A program made the translations under genes and the position numbers. Below are positions 1 through 9,496 of a DNA stretch of 64,000 nucleotides, piece by piece (the stretch's first letter is position 1; every line of letters starts with the position of its first letter). Under the pieces are notes generated by a model. It had not been told where the DNA came from. It ran no database searches and worked only from the letters and a program-made list of their open reading frames with translations. Origin of the DNA: Hemerocallis citrina (Eukaryota > Streptophyta > Magnoliopsida > Asparagales > Asphodelaceae); assembly GCA_017893485.1 (NCBI GenBank), contig CM030362.1:31786089-31850088 (forward strand), given 5' to 3'.

Positions 1-1697
1 CCTTCACGATCGACCAATCAGGTGCGAAGGGCATCGTCGCCATCCGTCCCACCAACTCCGCCGCACTCGGACGTACGGGGGGAAGCTGTTGTGCCGGGGC
101 TTCAACTGTTTTCCCCGACCCTCCCGCTGGGTCTCTAGCCGACCGCGAAGGATGGTGGTGCTTCTTTTGCTTCTTCGATAAAGGCTGTTCCTCGGGCACC
201 GGGGGAGGCACGGTGGAGGGCCCTCCAGCTTGCGAAGGCTGGCCAGGAGTCTTCCGCTTCTCGGCGGCGAGGCGTTCCTGCTCTTCTTTCTTCTTCTTCT
301 CTTGTCTCGCCTTCTCTGCGGCGGCGAGTAGGATCTGCTTGGCGTGTGCCTGTTGTGTCGTCATCCCTACAACAAGACAGAAAAGGAAGGCTAAACGTTA
401 ACACGAAGGCAGAAAGACAAAAAAATGAGGAAAGAAACATACTAGGGTCGGCGGGACTCAGTCCGGCCCTCGCTAGGTGAACCTCGGTCACCCGGCGCCA
501 AGCGATGCTGTCTCCCCGGAGTAAATGATCAACCCTCCCCCACTCTTGGGCGGTTAACTCATTCCTCTTTGGAGGCTTGTGCTTCGGCTTCACGAAATTC
601 CACTGGGTCGGGATGTCCCATTCCCCTTCGGTCTTCACAACGAAATACTTATCTCTCCAATTCTTGATCGAGTCCGGGTGGCCGTGCACCACTTTCTTGT
701 TCGGTCTCGGCGTAAAGAAGAACACGCCCTCGATATCCCCGAGCGAACCTATGCTGAAGATTGCGCGGAAGTATGAAAGCTTCGGCCTCACCCCTTTCTC
801 TTGGCACTTCAGGATGAAGCATATGAGATGCTTCCAAGAGTTGGGTCCATACTGCATGGGGGACAGCCCGGCCCAGTTCAGGACCGTCTTCACGAAGGGG
901 TGCAGGGGGAACCTCAACCCCGAGATGAAAGCTTGCTCCGGAAATAAGCAGTAACCCGGAGCCAACACCGTCGTAGGTCGAATACCCGGGCTCGGCAGCA
1001 GAAGCTCGTACTCCCTCGGAATATAGTAAGCAGCCCTGATGATGTTCAGATACTCTGGTCTCAAGACGCTGGGAGTACTGTCCGCACGAATCTTCGTCCT
1101 TGTATTTTCTCCAGGTACAGGAGGGATCGGCTGGATGTCCTTCACATCATCGGGATACATCCGTATCGACACAGGATTTCGGAAGGTGACGGGCGGAACA
1201 TCAAGACCCGTCCTCGGCACACCCTCGTCAGACGAGGAAGAACTTTGAGGCATGGTAAGGACTACCTTCTTCCGACGTGGCCGGGGCTTGCGCTCAGGCG
1301 ACGGCGTCGACAGGGGGGGCAACGGAGGCAGATCCTCTACGTGGCCGGCATCCGGCGCACCAACGCCCTCCCCTTCCTCACTCTCCGTGTCGTCCTGCTC
1401 TCCTTCCTCCTCTTCATCACCAGCACCCGACTCCTCGTCCGACCCCTCGTTCGACTCCTCCTCCTCATCATCACTATCCTCGTCCACACCACCCTCTACC
1501 ATCGGCTCCTTTCCTGGCCTCCGAACATTCAATGGTTGCACGATTAGAGCTACGTCACTGTCACCCTCGGAGCCGTGTTCGGAGAAAACCTCCTCTTTAA
1601 CCTGGTACTTGCCCAGAGATGACGACGTTTCCAAATCTGACTCCATCTCCGAGTGACCAGACGTTGTAGCCTCGGAACCAGACTGAGTACGCGACAT
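1..1697 (-). CDS. antisense retrotransposon gene, gypsy-type transposon domain protein (spliced, 3' end outside window)
   Basis: Product of unknown function of the kind databases call 'putative gypsy type transposon'. Exon 1 runs 1697-443 (418 codons plus one base). An intron at 442-367 (GTATGT...TTGTAG) joins it to exon 2, which stays open to the window edge. Unspliced reading gives a false hydrophobic stretch and an early stop at 135. Residues 1-130 are very acidic and low-complexity. About residues 190-380 hold the conserved part (motif near FFFTPRPNKKVVHGHPDSIKNW followed by a W-rich segment; the motif is at about 635-705). Exon 2 encodes a K/E-rich coiled-coil stretch, then a proline-rich and a histidine/lysine-rich part. 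In Grande/Retand-type elements a similar gene lies antisense between pol and the 3' LTR. Role unknown. Confidence 0.75.
367..442 (-). other. intron of the antisense retrotransposon gene
   Basis: On the minus strand the donor is CCTA|GTATGTTTC (G at 442) and the acceptor is TTGTTGTAG|GGATGA (last intron base 367). Removing 76 bp leaves exon 1 with one spare base, which combines with two exon-2 bases. The downstream frame then stays open for all 366 bases to the window start and encodes hydrophilic coiled-coil sequence instead of the hydrophobic translation of the unspliced form. Confidence 0.75.
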
Positions 1698-1851
1698 TCA
1701 GAAAAAAGGAGAATTACTAACCTGATTCTTTGGAAGTTACGCTTCTCTGCAAAGAATCCGCCAACAGCGATCGAAATGCCTGCGCTAAAAACTGGAAAAA
1801 TTGGGAATTATGAAACGATAAAGTGAAAAGAAATGAGGGGGGGGTGGGGGG

Positions 1852-1863
1852 TTTTATAAATAG
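1852..1863 (-). promoter_or_regulatory. candidate TATA box of the antisense gene
   Basis: The minus strand reads CTATTTATAAAA, about 155 bases upstream of the antisense ATG at 1697, directly followed by a C-rich run (1836-1851 on the plus strand is G-rich). Placement suits a plant promoter with a 5' leader of about 125 nt. It lies outside the LTR, so the antisense gene would have its own promoter. Confidence 0.45.
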
Positions 1864-2087
1864 ACAGCGACTCCTCGATTTCCGCAAATGAGCATCTAGC
1901 CGTTAGATCTAATCTGACATGATCAAGCGGCTAAAACAAACGTTGAAATTTGCGCCATCACGTCAGCAGAAAGGGTGAAATTCCAATGTTGCCCCTCCTT
2001 ACTCGCCCGACAGGAAGAACCTCCTAGCATAAAGTGTGAAGTTGCGGCCAGTCTGAGATCTCGGAGGGAGTAGTGCGAAGTGTGGCC

Positions 2088-3900
2088 AAGCTACCTTCCC
2101 CTTCAAGGGGTGGGGCTCGACGCTCGGATGAGAGTTCGAGCCAAGCTACTTTCCTCTCACAGGGTGGGCTCGACGCTCGGATGGAAGTTCGAGCCAAGCT
2201 ACTTCCCCTCTCACAGGGTGGGCTCGACGCTCGGATGAAAGCCCGAGCCAAGCTACTTTCCCTCTCACGGGGTGGGGCTCGACGCTCGGATGGAAACTCG
2301 AGCCAAGCTACTTTCCCTCTCACGGGGTGGGGCTCGACGCTCGGATGGAAGCTCGATCCAAGCTACCTTCTCCTTCAAGGGGTGGGGCTCGACGCTCGGA
2401 TGGGAACTCGAGCCAAGCTACTTTCCCTCTCACGGGGTGGGGCTCGACGCTCGGATGGAAGCTCGAGCCAAGCTACTTTCCCTCTCACAGGGTGGGCTCG
2501 ACGCTCGGATGAAAGCCCGAGCCAAGCTACGTTCCCTCTCAAGAGGTAGGGCTCGACGCTCGGATGGAATCTCGAGCCAAGCTACCTTCCCCTTCAAGGG
2601 GTGTGGCTCGACGCTCGGATGGAAGCTCGAGCCAAGCTACTTTCCTCTCACAGGGTGGGGGCTCGACGCTCGGATGAAAGCCCGAGCCAAGCTACGTTCC
2701 CTCTCAACAGGTAGGGCTCGACGCTCGGATGGAATCTCGAGCCAAGCTACCTTCCCCTTCAAGGGGTGGGGCTCGACGCTCGGATGGAAGTTCGAGCCAA
2801 GCTACTTCCCCTCTCACAGGGTGGGCTCGACGCTCGGATGAAAGCCCGAGCCAAGCTACTTTCCCTCTCACGGGGTGGGGCTCGACGCTCGGATGGAAAC
2901 TCGAGCCAAGCTACTTTCCCTCTCACGGGGTGGGGCTCGACGCTCGGATGGAAGCTCGATCCAAGCTACCTTCTCCTTCAAGGGGTGGGGCTCGACGCTC
3001 GGATGGGAACTCGAGCCAAGCTACTTTCCCTCTCACGGGGTGGGGCTCGACGCTCGGATGGAAGCTCGAGCCAAGCTACTTTCCCTCTCACAGGGTGGGC
3101 TCGACGCTCGGATGAAAGCCCGAGCCAAGCTACGTTCCCTCTCAACAGGTAGGGCTCGACGCTCGGATGGAATCTCGAGCCAAGCTACCTTCCCCTTCAA
3201 GGGGTGTGGCTCGACGCTCGGATGGAAGCTCGAGCCAAGCTACTTTCCCTCTCACAGGGTGGGCTCGACGCTCGGATGAAAGCCCGAGCCAAGCTACGTT
3301 CCCTCTCAACAGGTAGGGCTCGACGCTCGGATGGAATCTCGAGCCAAGCTACCTTCCCCTTCAAGGGGTGTGGCTCGACGCTCGGATGGAAGCTCGAGCC
3401 AAGCTACTTCCCTCTCACAGGGTGGGGGCTCGACGCTCGGATGAAAGCCCGAGCCAAGCTACGTTCCCTCTCAACAGGTAGGGCTCGACGCTCGGATGGA
3501 ATCTCGAGCCAAGCTACCTTCCCCTTCAAGGGGTGGGGCTCGACGCTCGGATGGAAGTTCGAGCCAAGCTACTTCCCCTCTCACAGGGTGGGCTCGACGC
3601 TCGGATGAAAGCCCGAGCCAAGCTACTTTCCCTCTCACGGGGTGGGGCTCGACGCTCGGATGGAAACTCGAGCCAAGCTACTTTCCCTCTCACGGGGTGG
3701 GGCTCGACGCTCGGATGGAAGCTCGATCCAAGCTACCTTCTCCTTCAAGGGGTGGGGCTCGACGCTCGGATGGAATCTCGAGCCAAGCTACCTTCCCCTT
3801 CAAGGGGTGTGGCTCGACGCTCGGATGGAAGCTCGAGCCAAGCTACTTCCCCTCTCACAGGGTGGGGCTCGACGTTCGGATGGAAACTCGAGCCAAGACA
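2088..3900 (+). repeat. tandem array of ~55-bp units in the 3' untranslated zone of the Tat element
   Basis: About 33 units of 53-56 bp share the core CTCGACGCTCGGATGGAA followed by CTCGAGCCAAGCTAC and then a variable linker (ccttcaaggggtgggg, cctctcacagggtggg or ctctcaacaggtaggg). Because 55 is not a multiple of 3, all three frames stay open and give repetitive pseudo-proteins; these are not genes. A higher-order pattern exists: the same run of variant units starts at 2181, 2783 and 3551 (offsets 602 and 768 bp). Tat-lineage elements are known to grow such arrays between the antisense ORF and the 3' LTR and can seed satellite DNA. Confidence 0.95.
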
Positions 3901-4570
3901 CATCTACTTCAACATGTGGGGTTCGACGCTCGGATGGGAACTCGAGCCAAGCCACCTCACTCAACCGGTGGGCTCTTGGCCTCGTCCACCGACCCCATCG
4001 GTCTCGTCCGCCGACCCCATTGGTCTCGTCCACCGACCCTCTTGGTCTCGTCCACCGACCCCCTCGGTCTCGTCCACCGACCTATTTGTCTCGTCCGCCG
4101 ACCCCCTGAACTCGAAGCCAGGCTACCTCGGCTCTCGATACGGGTTCGACGATCGGATGAGAATTCGAGCCAGGCCACATCTCCTTCAACATGTGGCGCT
4201 CGACGTTCGGATGGGAACTCGAGCCAGGCCACCTCTTTCGACAAGTGGGGCTCTTGGTCTCGTCCGCTGACCCCCTCGGTCTCGTCCACCGACCCCATTG
4301 GTCTCGTCCGCCGACCCCATTGATCTCGTCCACCGACCCTCTTGGCCTCGTCCGCCGACCCCCTGAACTCGAGCCAGACTACCCCAGCTCTCAATACGGA
4401 TTCAGCGTTCAGATGAGAATTCGAGCCGCACCATTGCCTCCTTTCGCAGGTCGAGCTCGACGCTCGGATAGAGATTCGAGCCATACTACCTCCTCCTTTC
4501 CCAGTACAAGCTCGGCGCTCGGATCAGATTTCGAGTCTCATCCGTCCACTCTCCGAACTGGCCAGACGCT
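3901..4570 (+). repeat. degenerate 55-bp units interspersed with a 22-bp tandem repeat
   Basis: Diverged copies of the 55-bp unit (cores at 3923, 4148, 4200, 4447) alternate with runs of a 22-bp unit, CTCGTCCRCCGACCCCMTYGGT, at about 3971-4110 and 4257-4370. The two blocks look like copies of one composite segment of about 280 bp, since both end in a 'ccccctgaactcgaag/cc' piece. The same CGTCCGCCGACC motif is scattered on to 4980. Confidence 0.85.
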
Positions 4571-5198
4571 CGGATGACCGACCACAAGACCTCGGACGCC
4601 GTCCCAACAAAACGGCCTGGACGACCCCCCGCTCTTCCAACCAGCGAGGCAGTCGTCCGCCGATCCTCTTGGTCTCGTCTGCCGAGCCTTCAGGTCTCGT
4701 CCTCCAACTCCCCAAGCCTGGCTGCCCCACCTCTCAATGCGGGCTCGGCGCCCGGATCGAAATCCGAATCAAACCCCTCTCCTCACTCTCTTAAAACTAG
4801 CCAAGACACTCGTCCAGCCGACCTCGTGACCTCATGCAAAGACGAACCCCATTGAGCGGCCTGGACGACCTCTCGCTCTTCCAACTAGCGAGTCGGTCAT
4901 CCGACCCCTGGAGGGTTCGTCCACCGACCCGTATGGGTTCGTCCGCCGACCCGAAGGATCGTCTGCCAACCCGGACTCGGCCACCGACCTAGTGAGCTCG
5001 GCATTCTTACTACCGACTATCCCCTCCTAAGAACTTCACCCCACGCATATCCAAACGAGGAGTCCATTCCTCCTGCCCCTGGCCCTCTTCGGGGAACAAC
5101 AGACCCTACTTCTTACCCTGACGTCTGCCCTTCCCCCGAGGACCAGAAATCACCCCCGCACTGCTGGATCACCCAACCCTGCGGGTGTGAGGGGCTTG
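4571..5198 (+). other. rest of 3' untranslated zone and polypurine tract of the Tat element
   Basis: There is no gene here. A segment with ggcctggacgac...gctcttccaac at about 4613 is repeated at about 4858 (offset about 245 bp). The purine-rich GTGTGAGGGGCT at 5185-5198 directly precedes the LTR start and is the likely plus-strand primer (polypurine tract). The second Tat remnant has a similar tract, GTGGGGGGCT, at 14199-14208. Confidence 0.6.
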
Positions 5199-5786
5199 TG
5201 ATATGGGTCAGGAATAAAGCGTGGCTCACCCTGAGCCACCAGATCTCCTCAGGATACGCGTCCTTCCTGATCCTCCAGATCAGCCACGTCAGCACCGGGA
5301 AACCGCCCGGAGATCTGCCACGTCAGCCCGGAAACCACTCCGGCGCCTGCCACGTCAGCCCTATACCGCCCGACTTTCCACCGCTTCAGCCAATCGGGTA
5401 ACCGGGTCCGGCCCAGCCCCAAACGGGTCTAGACCCGATTGGAAACTCCTATAAATACCAGGCCCCCTCCTTTCTTAAAAGGTAATCAATCTTTTCTCCT
5501 TTAAACCCTAGTTACTGTTGCTCTTATCTTAAAGTAACTGACTAGATCGTCGGAGGGTCTGCCACCGGGACCAACCCCGGTGTTTCGAGACCGTCTGCAG
5601 GTACACCAGACCTCGGATCCGAGCCACCTGATCCGAGCCCAGACATCCACCTCACTCCCAACCTGTCGCAGGTACCGCTCGGCAAGCCGAGGGTCGCCTC
5701 TGAAGAAGCTTTCTCCTTCAAATACAAATCGAGTAAAGAACTCACACCTGGTGCATCCACACGTCTCACAGAAACAAACCGCATCA
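5199..5786 (+). mobile_element. 3' LTR of the Tat-lineage element
   Basis: 588 bp, starting TGATATGGGTC and ending ACCGCATCA. These termini match those of the solo LTR at 61339-61955 (opposite strand). U3 carries three CCACGTCAG boxes 32-34 bp apart (5284, 5318, 5350), then a TATA box TATAAATACC at 5451. Downstream is a conserved block GTCGGAGGGTCTG followed by a CACCGGG/CCCGGTG stem (5563-5582). The following bases, accaa (5787-5791), would be the right target duplication; its left partner is outside the window. Confidence 0.9.
5280..5460 (+). promoter_or_regulatory. LTR promoter: three bZIP-type CCACGTCAG boxes and a TATA box
   Basis: CCACGTCAG occurs at 5284, 5318 and 5350, each inside a repeat with 'ccgggaaacc..cc', followed by TATAAATACC at 5451. 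CCACGTCA/TGACGTGG is a known bZIP-type core (ABA and ER-stress factors bind such sites); which factor would act here is unknown. In the solo LTR the repeat has grown to four or five copies. Confidence 0.6.
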
Positions 5787-6382
5787 ACCAATAAACACCA
5801 AAAAATAAAACTGCCTTATTCACCCCTGAATTAATAGCAAAAATGCCTCCTTTTAAAGCGTGCATTACGAATTAGTCCTAATTTTGCATTATTTACTATT
5901 AGTTCTCTTAATTGAATCTCATCAAACTGAATAAGTTCTTTATGTTTTATTTCCGTACAAATCATTCTTAATCATAATTAATAGGTAAATTAGCAGTGAT
6001 AAAAGACCCAAATCATCTCATATATTGTATTATTAGGACAAAATGAGTAGAGTTTATGGCATTTGGTGAAGAAGAATTGTGCGGTTAGTGAAAGTTTTGG
6101 GTGATAAACTCATTTATAATAGGTGTTTTAGTCTGAGCTAGCAATTAATGATAAGATTATGGGAATAAAACGCGGTATTACGAAAACGAAAAAATTATGT
6201 TAAGTATGATGGGATTTAAGAGATGGCAATTTAAGAAGAAATCCATGATTAAAGACTAATTTCTTCATTATTAGCTCAATTAAGATTCATAATAGCAAAT
6301 AACCTGAAAATAGGGAATAATTTCGAAATACATATTTCAAAATTGACTAATATCTAAAAAAAAAATACTAATTAAAAATGAT
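5787..6382. other. gene-free AT-rich stretch
   Basis: I see no coding potential, RNA gene or clear repeat in this stretch. Composition switches sharply from the GC-rich LTR to AT-rich DNA at about 5830. Confidence 0.6.
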
Positions 6383-6611
6383 AAAAGTGAGCCTCATATT
6401 TGTATGAGAATTTTTTTTCATATAAAGTGAGTTGTCAAAACAAAAATCCTTAAATTATAGGTTTGATCAAATTACTCATTTGCAAGTTGCAGTAGTGAAT
6501 CTTAACAATCAAGATAAGCAAAAATAATCTTTAACAAAGATATAATTTAAGAGTTCTTGTTTTGATATCCCACTTTACATGAGAAAATCATACATATGAG
6601 GCTCACTTTTT
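6383..6611. mobile_element. MITE with ~70-bp terminal inverted repeats
   Basis: The left end AAAAGTGAGCCTCATATTTG and the right end CATATGAGGCTCACTTTT are inverted copies. The similarity continues inwards through 'tcatataaagtgagttgtcaaaacaa' and its complement near 6550-6585. About 229 bp with no coding capacity. I could not settle the target duplication or superfamily. Confidence 0.7.
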
Positions 6612-7031
6612 CTTTGAAAATATACAACTTAATAAGATCTTGAATTAATAATTACATTGAATTAATTGTTGCTAAAAGTAGAAGACAAAAAATCATTTTA
6701 ATTTTTACCGAAAGTGGCAAATGTGTTCTGATAGGATACATGGAGATGGGTTTGAGATACCATCGTGGCTCGAACTAATTTATTTACTACAAGAAATTGA
6801 CTACAATTTTAATTTCAAGATCAATTAATCTGAACAGGACAAAGTATATATGCATATCATGAAATCAAACAAGCTTATCAGAATTACAATTTAATTAAGT
6901 GAACAAACACTAAGGCATTCATAAATTAAAGATCAAACATAAATGAAAATACAAAATATCAACCCGTACGTGAATAAAGTTCAAATACCATATGAATTCA
7001 ATCATATCATATAGAGACGCAAAATGCTAGG

Positions 7032-7178
7032 CATATATGAGTTTCTACCTCAAATGTATATTATAAATTTATTGGGTCCACATTTACTAAAAGACAAGAT
7101 TTTAATATTGTCTTTTAGTAGGAAGTTGACCCAATACATTTATAATGTATATTTGGAGTTAAAACTCATGTATGTATA
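7032..7178. repeat. foldback element (near-perfect ~145-bp hairpin) 3' of the MADS gene
   Basis: The left arm 7032-7098 (CATATATGAGTTT ... TTACTAAAAGACAA) pairs with the right arm 7108-7178 (TTGTCTTTTAGTA ... AAACTCATGTATG) around a loop of about 8 bases. It lies about 66 bp past the MADS stop codon, so it could be within the 3' UTR or the downstream flank. It is probably a MITE; a transcript would fold into a long hairpin. Confidence 0.75.
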
Positions 7179-7244
7179 ATCATCCCCTAATTAATAAGTA
7201 GTTCAAGTAAAAAAAACCAAACCAGTTTCCATCGGCCATAATTC

Positions 7245-7925
7245 TCAAATTAAATTACCAAACTGCCTATAGGGCACAACTGCTTGAAACCCTTGTCCTC
7301 CTCCATCATTAACATTAACATTACCAGCATAATTAACACCATCTCTAATCATGTCATAACCTCCATTGTAATTACTATTCTCATTGATATCTCTCATCCT
7401 CATTAACATATTAGCTGTATGAACTACGTCATCCCTCAATTCCATCAATGCCTTCTCACAAGCCACCAACTCATCCATCCCCAACTCATCCACCTTCTTC
7501 CTCCACCAAGAAGGCCCCACATTCCCTAACCACGACGCCGCCATCTTCTCAAGCTCCTTCTTGCGCTTCTTTTCCTCTTCGATGAGCCCCGCTAGTTGCG
7601 CATGTTGCCTGTTGAGTTCTTCTATAAGCATGGCATTGTGTGGATGAGTCGACGAGGTAGTTAGTAGGTGGTCAAAGGATGGAGTGTTGTTCGAGAGAAA
7701 GCGGTTGGCTATAGAGTCAACGGAGGGGTGGCCAAAGGAGAAGGGTTTCCCGGCAGGCGAGAAGACGACAATGCCAACGTGAGCACCGCAGAGCGTGGAG
7801 AGCTCGTTGGCTTTCTTGAAGAGACCAGAGCGGCGCTTTGAGAAGCACACTTGTCGAGCCTCTGTGTTCTTGATGCGCTTGATCTCGATCCTTTGTCGCC
7901 CTCGGCTTGCCTTTCTGTTGACCAT
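7245..7925 (-). CDS. type I (M-alpha, AGL62-like) MADS-box transcription factor
   Basis: Nuclear DNA-binding protein of 226 aa from a single exon, as usual for type I MADS genes. Residues 1-65 form the MADS domain ([11 protein letters not shown], then [31 protein letters not shown] spread over about residues 27-57), followed by the [14 protein letters not shown] signature typical of the AGL62/AGL61 group. Residues about 96-130 are a charged coiled coil (EELNRQ...[13 protein letters not shown]), and a W-rich stretch and a helical [14 protein letters not shown] segment follow. AGL62-like proteins act mostly in female gametophyte and endosperm; the exact role here is inferred from family only. 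The start is chosen at the first Met, next to the conserved MADS N-terminus, and the frame is intact. Flanks are transposon-rich. Confidence 0.95.
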   Translation of the reverse strand: MVNRKASRGRQRIEIKRIKNTEARQVCFSKRRSGLFKKANELSTLCGAHVGIVVFSPAGKPFSFGHPSVDSIANRFLSNNTPSFDHLLTTSSTHPHNAMLIEELNRQHAQLAGLIEEEKKRKKELEKMAASWLGNVGPSWWRKKVDELGMDELVACEKALMELRDDVVHTANMLMRMRDINENSNYNGGYDMIRDGVNYAGNVNVNDGGGQGFQAVVPYRQFGNLI

Positions 7926-8026
7926 GATTATTTCAGAGAGATTAAGGAGAATATATAGAATTGAATCTCAATATCAAAAAGTAGAAAAAAAGAGGAGGAA
8001 GAATATTGGAAGAAAGTAGGAAGGGC

Positions 8027-8033
8027 TTTTATA
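8027..8033 (-). promoter_or_regulatory. TATA box of the MADS gene
   Basis: The minus strand reads CCCTATAAAAGCCC around 8024-8037, about 100 bp upstream of the ATG at 7925. The intervening leader is A/T- and CT-rich, typical of a plant 5' UTR. Confidence 0.6.
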
Positions 8034-8039
8034 GGGTTT

Positions 8040-8703
8040 TAGGAGATTTGATTTTTTGTGAGTTAAATCTTTATTGGATACTATACAAGGGTAATATGGT
8101 TATGTTTATAAATGTTAAGTAAGAGTAATTTTGCTAAAATTATTCCATATATATTATTCTTGGAGGTTAAGTTAATTATATGTAAATTTAAGAAGATCTT
8201 GGAGTATAATTCACAAGCATAATTAATAAAGATTCTGTAATATTATTTCCTTTTATTTGGAGAGTTGATTGATTTTTTTTTTTACCATTGATATGGATGG
8301 TAATTGAAGAGGGGCCGCCTTTATGCACATGCATTGATGATGGTTGTGAACCTCTTAGTCTTGAAACTGGCAATTAATTGGTTTCGTTAATCATTACAAG
8401 CTAACTTGCACAATTGCAATAATCACAGATTCAATAACACAATGTCGGTAATTCTCAATTTTGCACTAAATTAATTAAACTCTTTTCATAAGTTGATGAA
8501 CCCCGGTCCCAGCCATCCTTCAGACAAATTCAACAAAACACACTAAGAATATATATATCTCTAATGCTCACACTTATACATACTTTTTTGCCATAAAATA
8601 ATAATAATGCTAATGGAATTCGAACTTTTTTTCCCCTTTCTTTTTTAAGTTTCTTTTTGCCAATTGGCCGTAGCTTTCCACATTGGGAAGAGATGGATAA
8701 TCT
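8040..8703. other. upstream region of the MADS gene, no gene seen
   Basis: AT-rich sequence with no convincing ORF or repeat. It presumably holds the rest of the MADS promoter up to the Copia LTR that starts at 8704. Confidence 0.5.
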
Positions 8704-9398
8704 TGTTGAATTCTAACTGCAGAATAACTCAACCACAACGACGAGATGGAAGAACAATAGAATCAAAAAAGGAGAATATAGAACAATCAAAAACAACACA
8801 CAAGAACACAAGAGATTTTTTCGAGGTTCGCCCGAACAATGGCTACTTCCCCGCGCAGAGGCAATCCTGTGATTTCTACTAAAAATATGAAGAATGAGTT
8901 TACAAATATCTCAAGAATCTCACCCCCAAGGTGTAGGGTTTCACTCTATCTCCCACTCTCTCAATGACGACTGGTAGATCTCTTTTTTCTTTTTCGTTAA
9001 CCCTAAAATCGTACACAATACAATATATATAGGATTTCTCAATTTTCAATTTCAGCCGCTCATCAAACAGTGTCGGGACGGTCGACCGCAACACCAAGTC
9101 AGTCGACCGGTTCTCTCATTCGACTGTACAGGGTCCAACAGAGTGTAGGTCAGTAGACTGCGCGATCGACTGGTTGTCTCTTCAAGTTACAAGGTTGAAA
9201 CAGTGAACGAGGCGGCCGACTGCGCGGTCGACCGTACATTGCCTGGGGTGCGGTCGGGGGGTGCGGTAAACCGTGCGGTCGACCGCATCTCTGCTTGTAG
9301 CTCCAAACTACTCTTGACCTGCTTGCTCCCACTTCGATTCTCCTTCTCGTCTATCTTCTTCAACCCATTATCGTGTATTGGATCCATAAACCCCAACA
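8704..9398 (-). mobile_element. 3' LTR of the truncated Copia element
   Basis: 695 bp, TGTTGAATTC at the left and CCCCAACA at the right on the plus strand (inverted TGTTG...CAACA ends). It contains a cluster of GTCGAC-centred motifs at about 9080-9290 (for example GGTCGACCG, CAGTCGACCGG, GCGGTCGACCG). Confidence 0.8.
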
Positions 9399-9496
9399 AT
9401 CTCCCACTTGGAGACATATACACGAAGTCTCTAACCTGTTCTTCATTCTTCCATTAGTCTAGTCTAGGCATGTGCCTCTGCGAGTCTCCTCAATAA

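Larger units (their letters stand above)
1..5786 (+). mobile_element. 3' part of a Tat-lineage Ty3/Gypsy LTR retrotransposon (5' part lies outside the window)
   Basis: From left to right this stretch holds an antisense gene (to 1697), a GC-rich tandem repeat zone (2088-4560), a short purine-rich tract ending at 5198, and a 588-bp LTR (5199-5786) whose TATA box points to the right. An antisense ORF followed by tandem repeats between pol and the 3' LTR is the known layout of the Tat group (Retand, Grande, RIRE2), so the missing gag-pol should lie left of position 1 on the plus strand. The LTR ends were fixed by comparison with a solo LTR of the same family at 61339-61955. Base composition is far more GC-rich than the DNA right of 5790. 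The lineage is inferred from architecture, because no reverse transcriptase is visible here. Confidence 0.8.

Noticed and set aside
1252..1656. Serine-rich plus-strand frames opposite the antisense gene
   Set aside because: They are the complement of the acidic low-complexity region of the real minus-strand frame.
2088..4380. Regular direct repeats that could suggest a CRISPR array
   Set aside because: No unique spacers, repeat lengths unlike CRISPR, and the context is a plant retrotransposon.
2024..4577. Many overlapping open frames of 60-275 codons on both strands
   Set aside because: They are frames through the 55-bp and 22-bp repeats. The unit length is not a multiple of three, so every frame stays open and the peptides are only the repeat in three phases.
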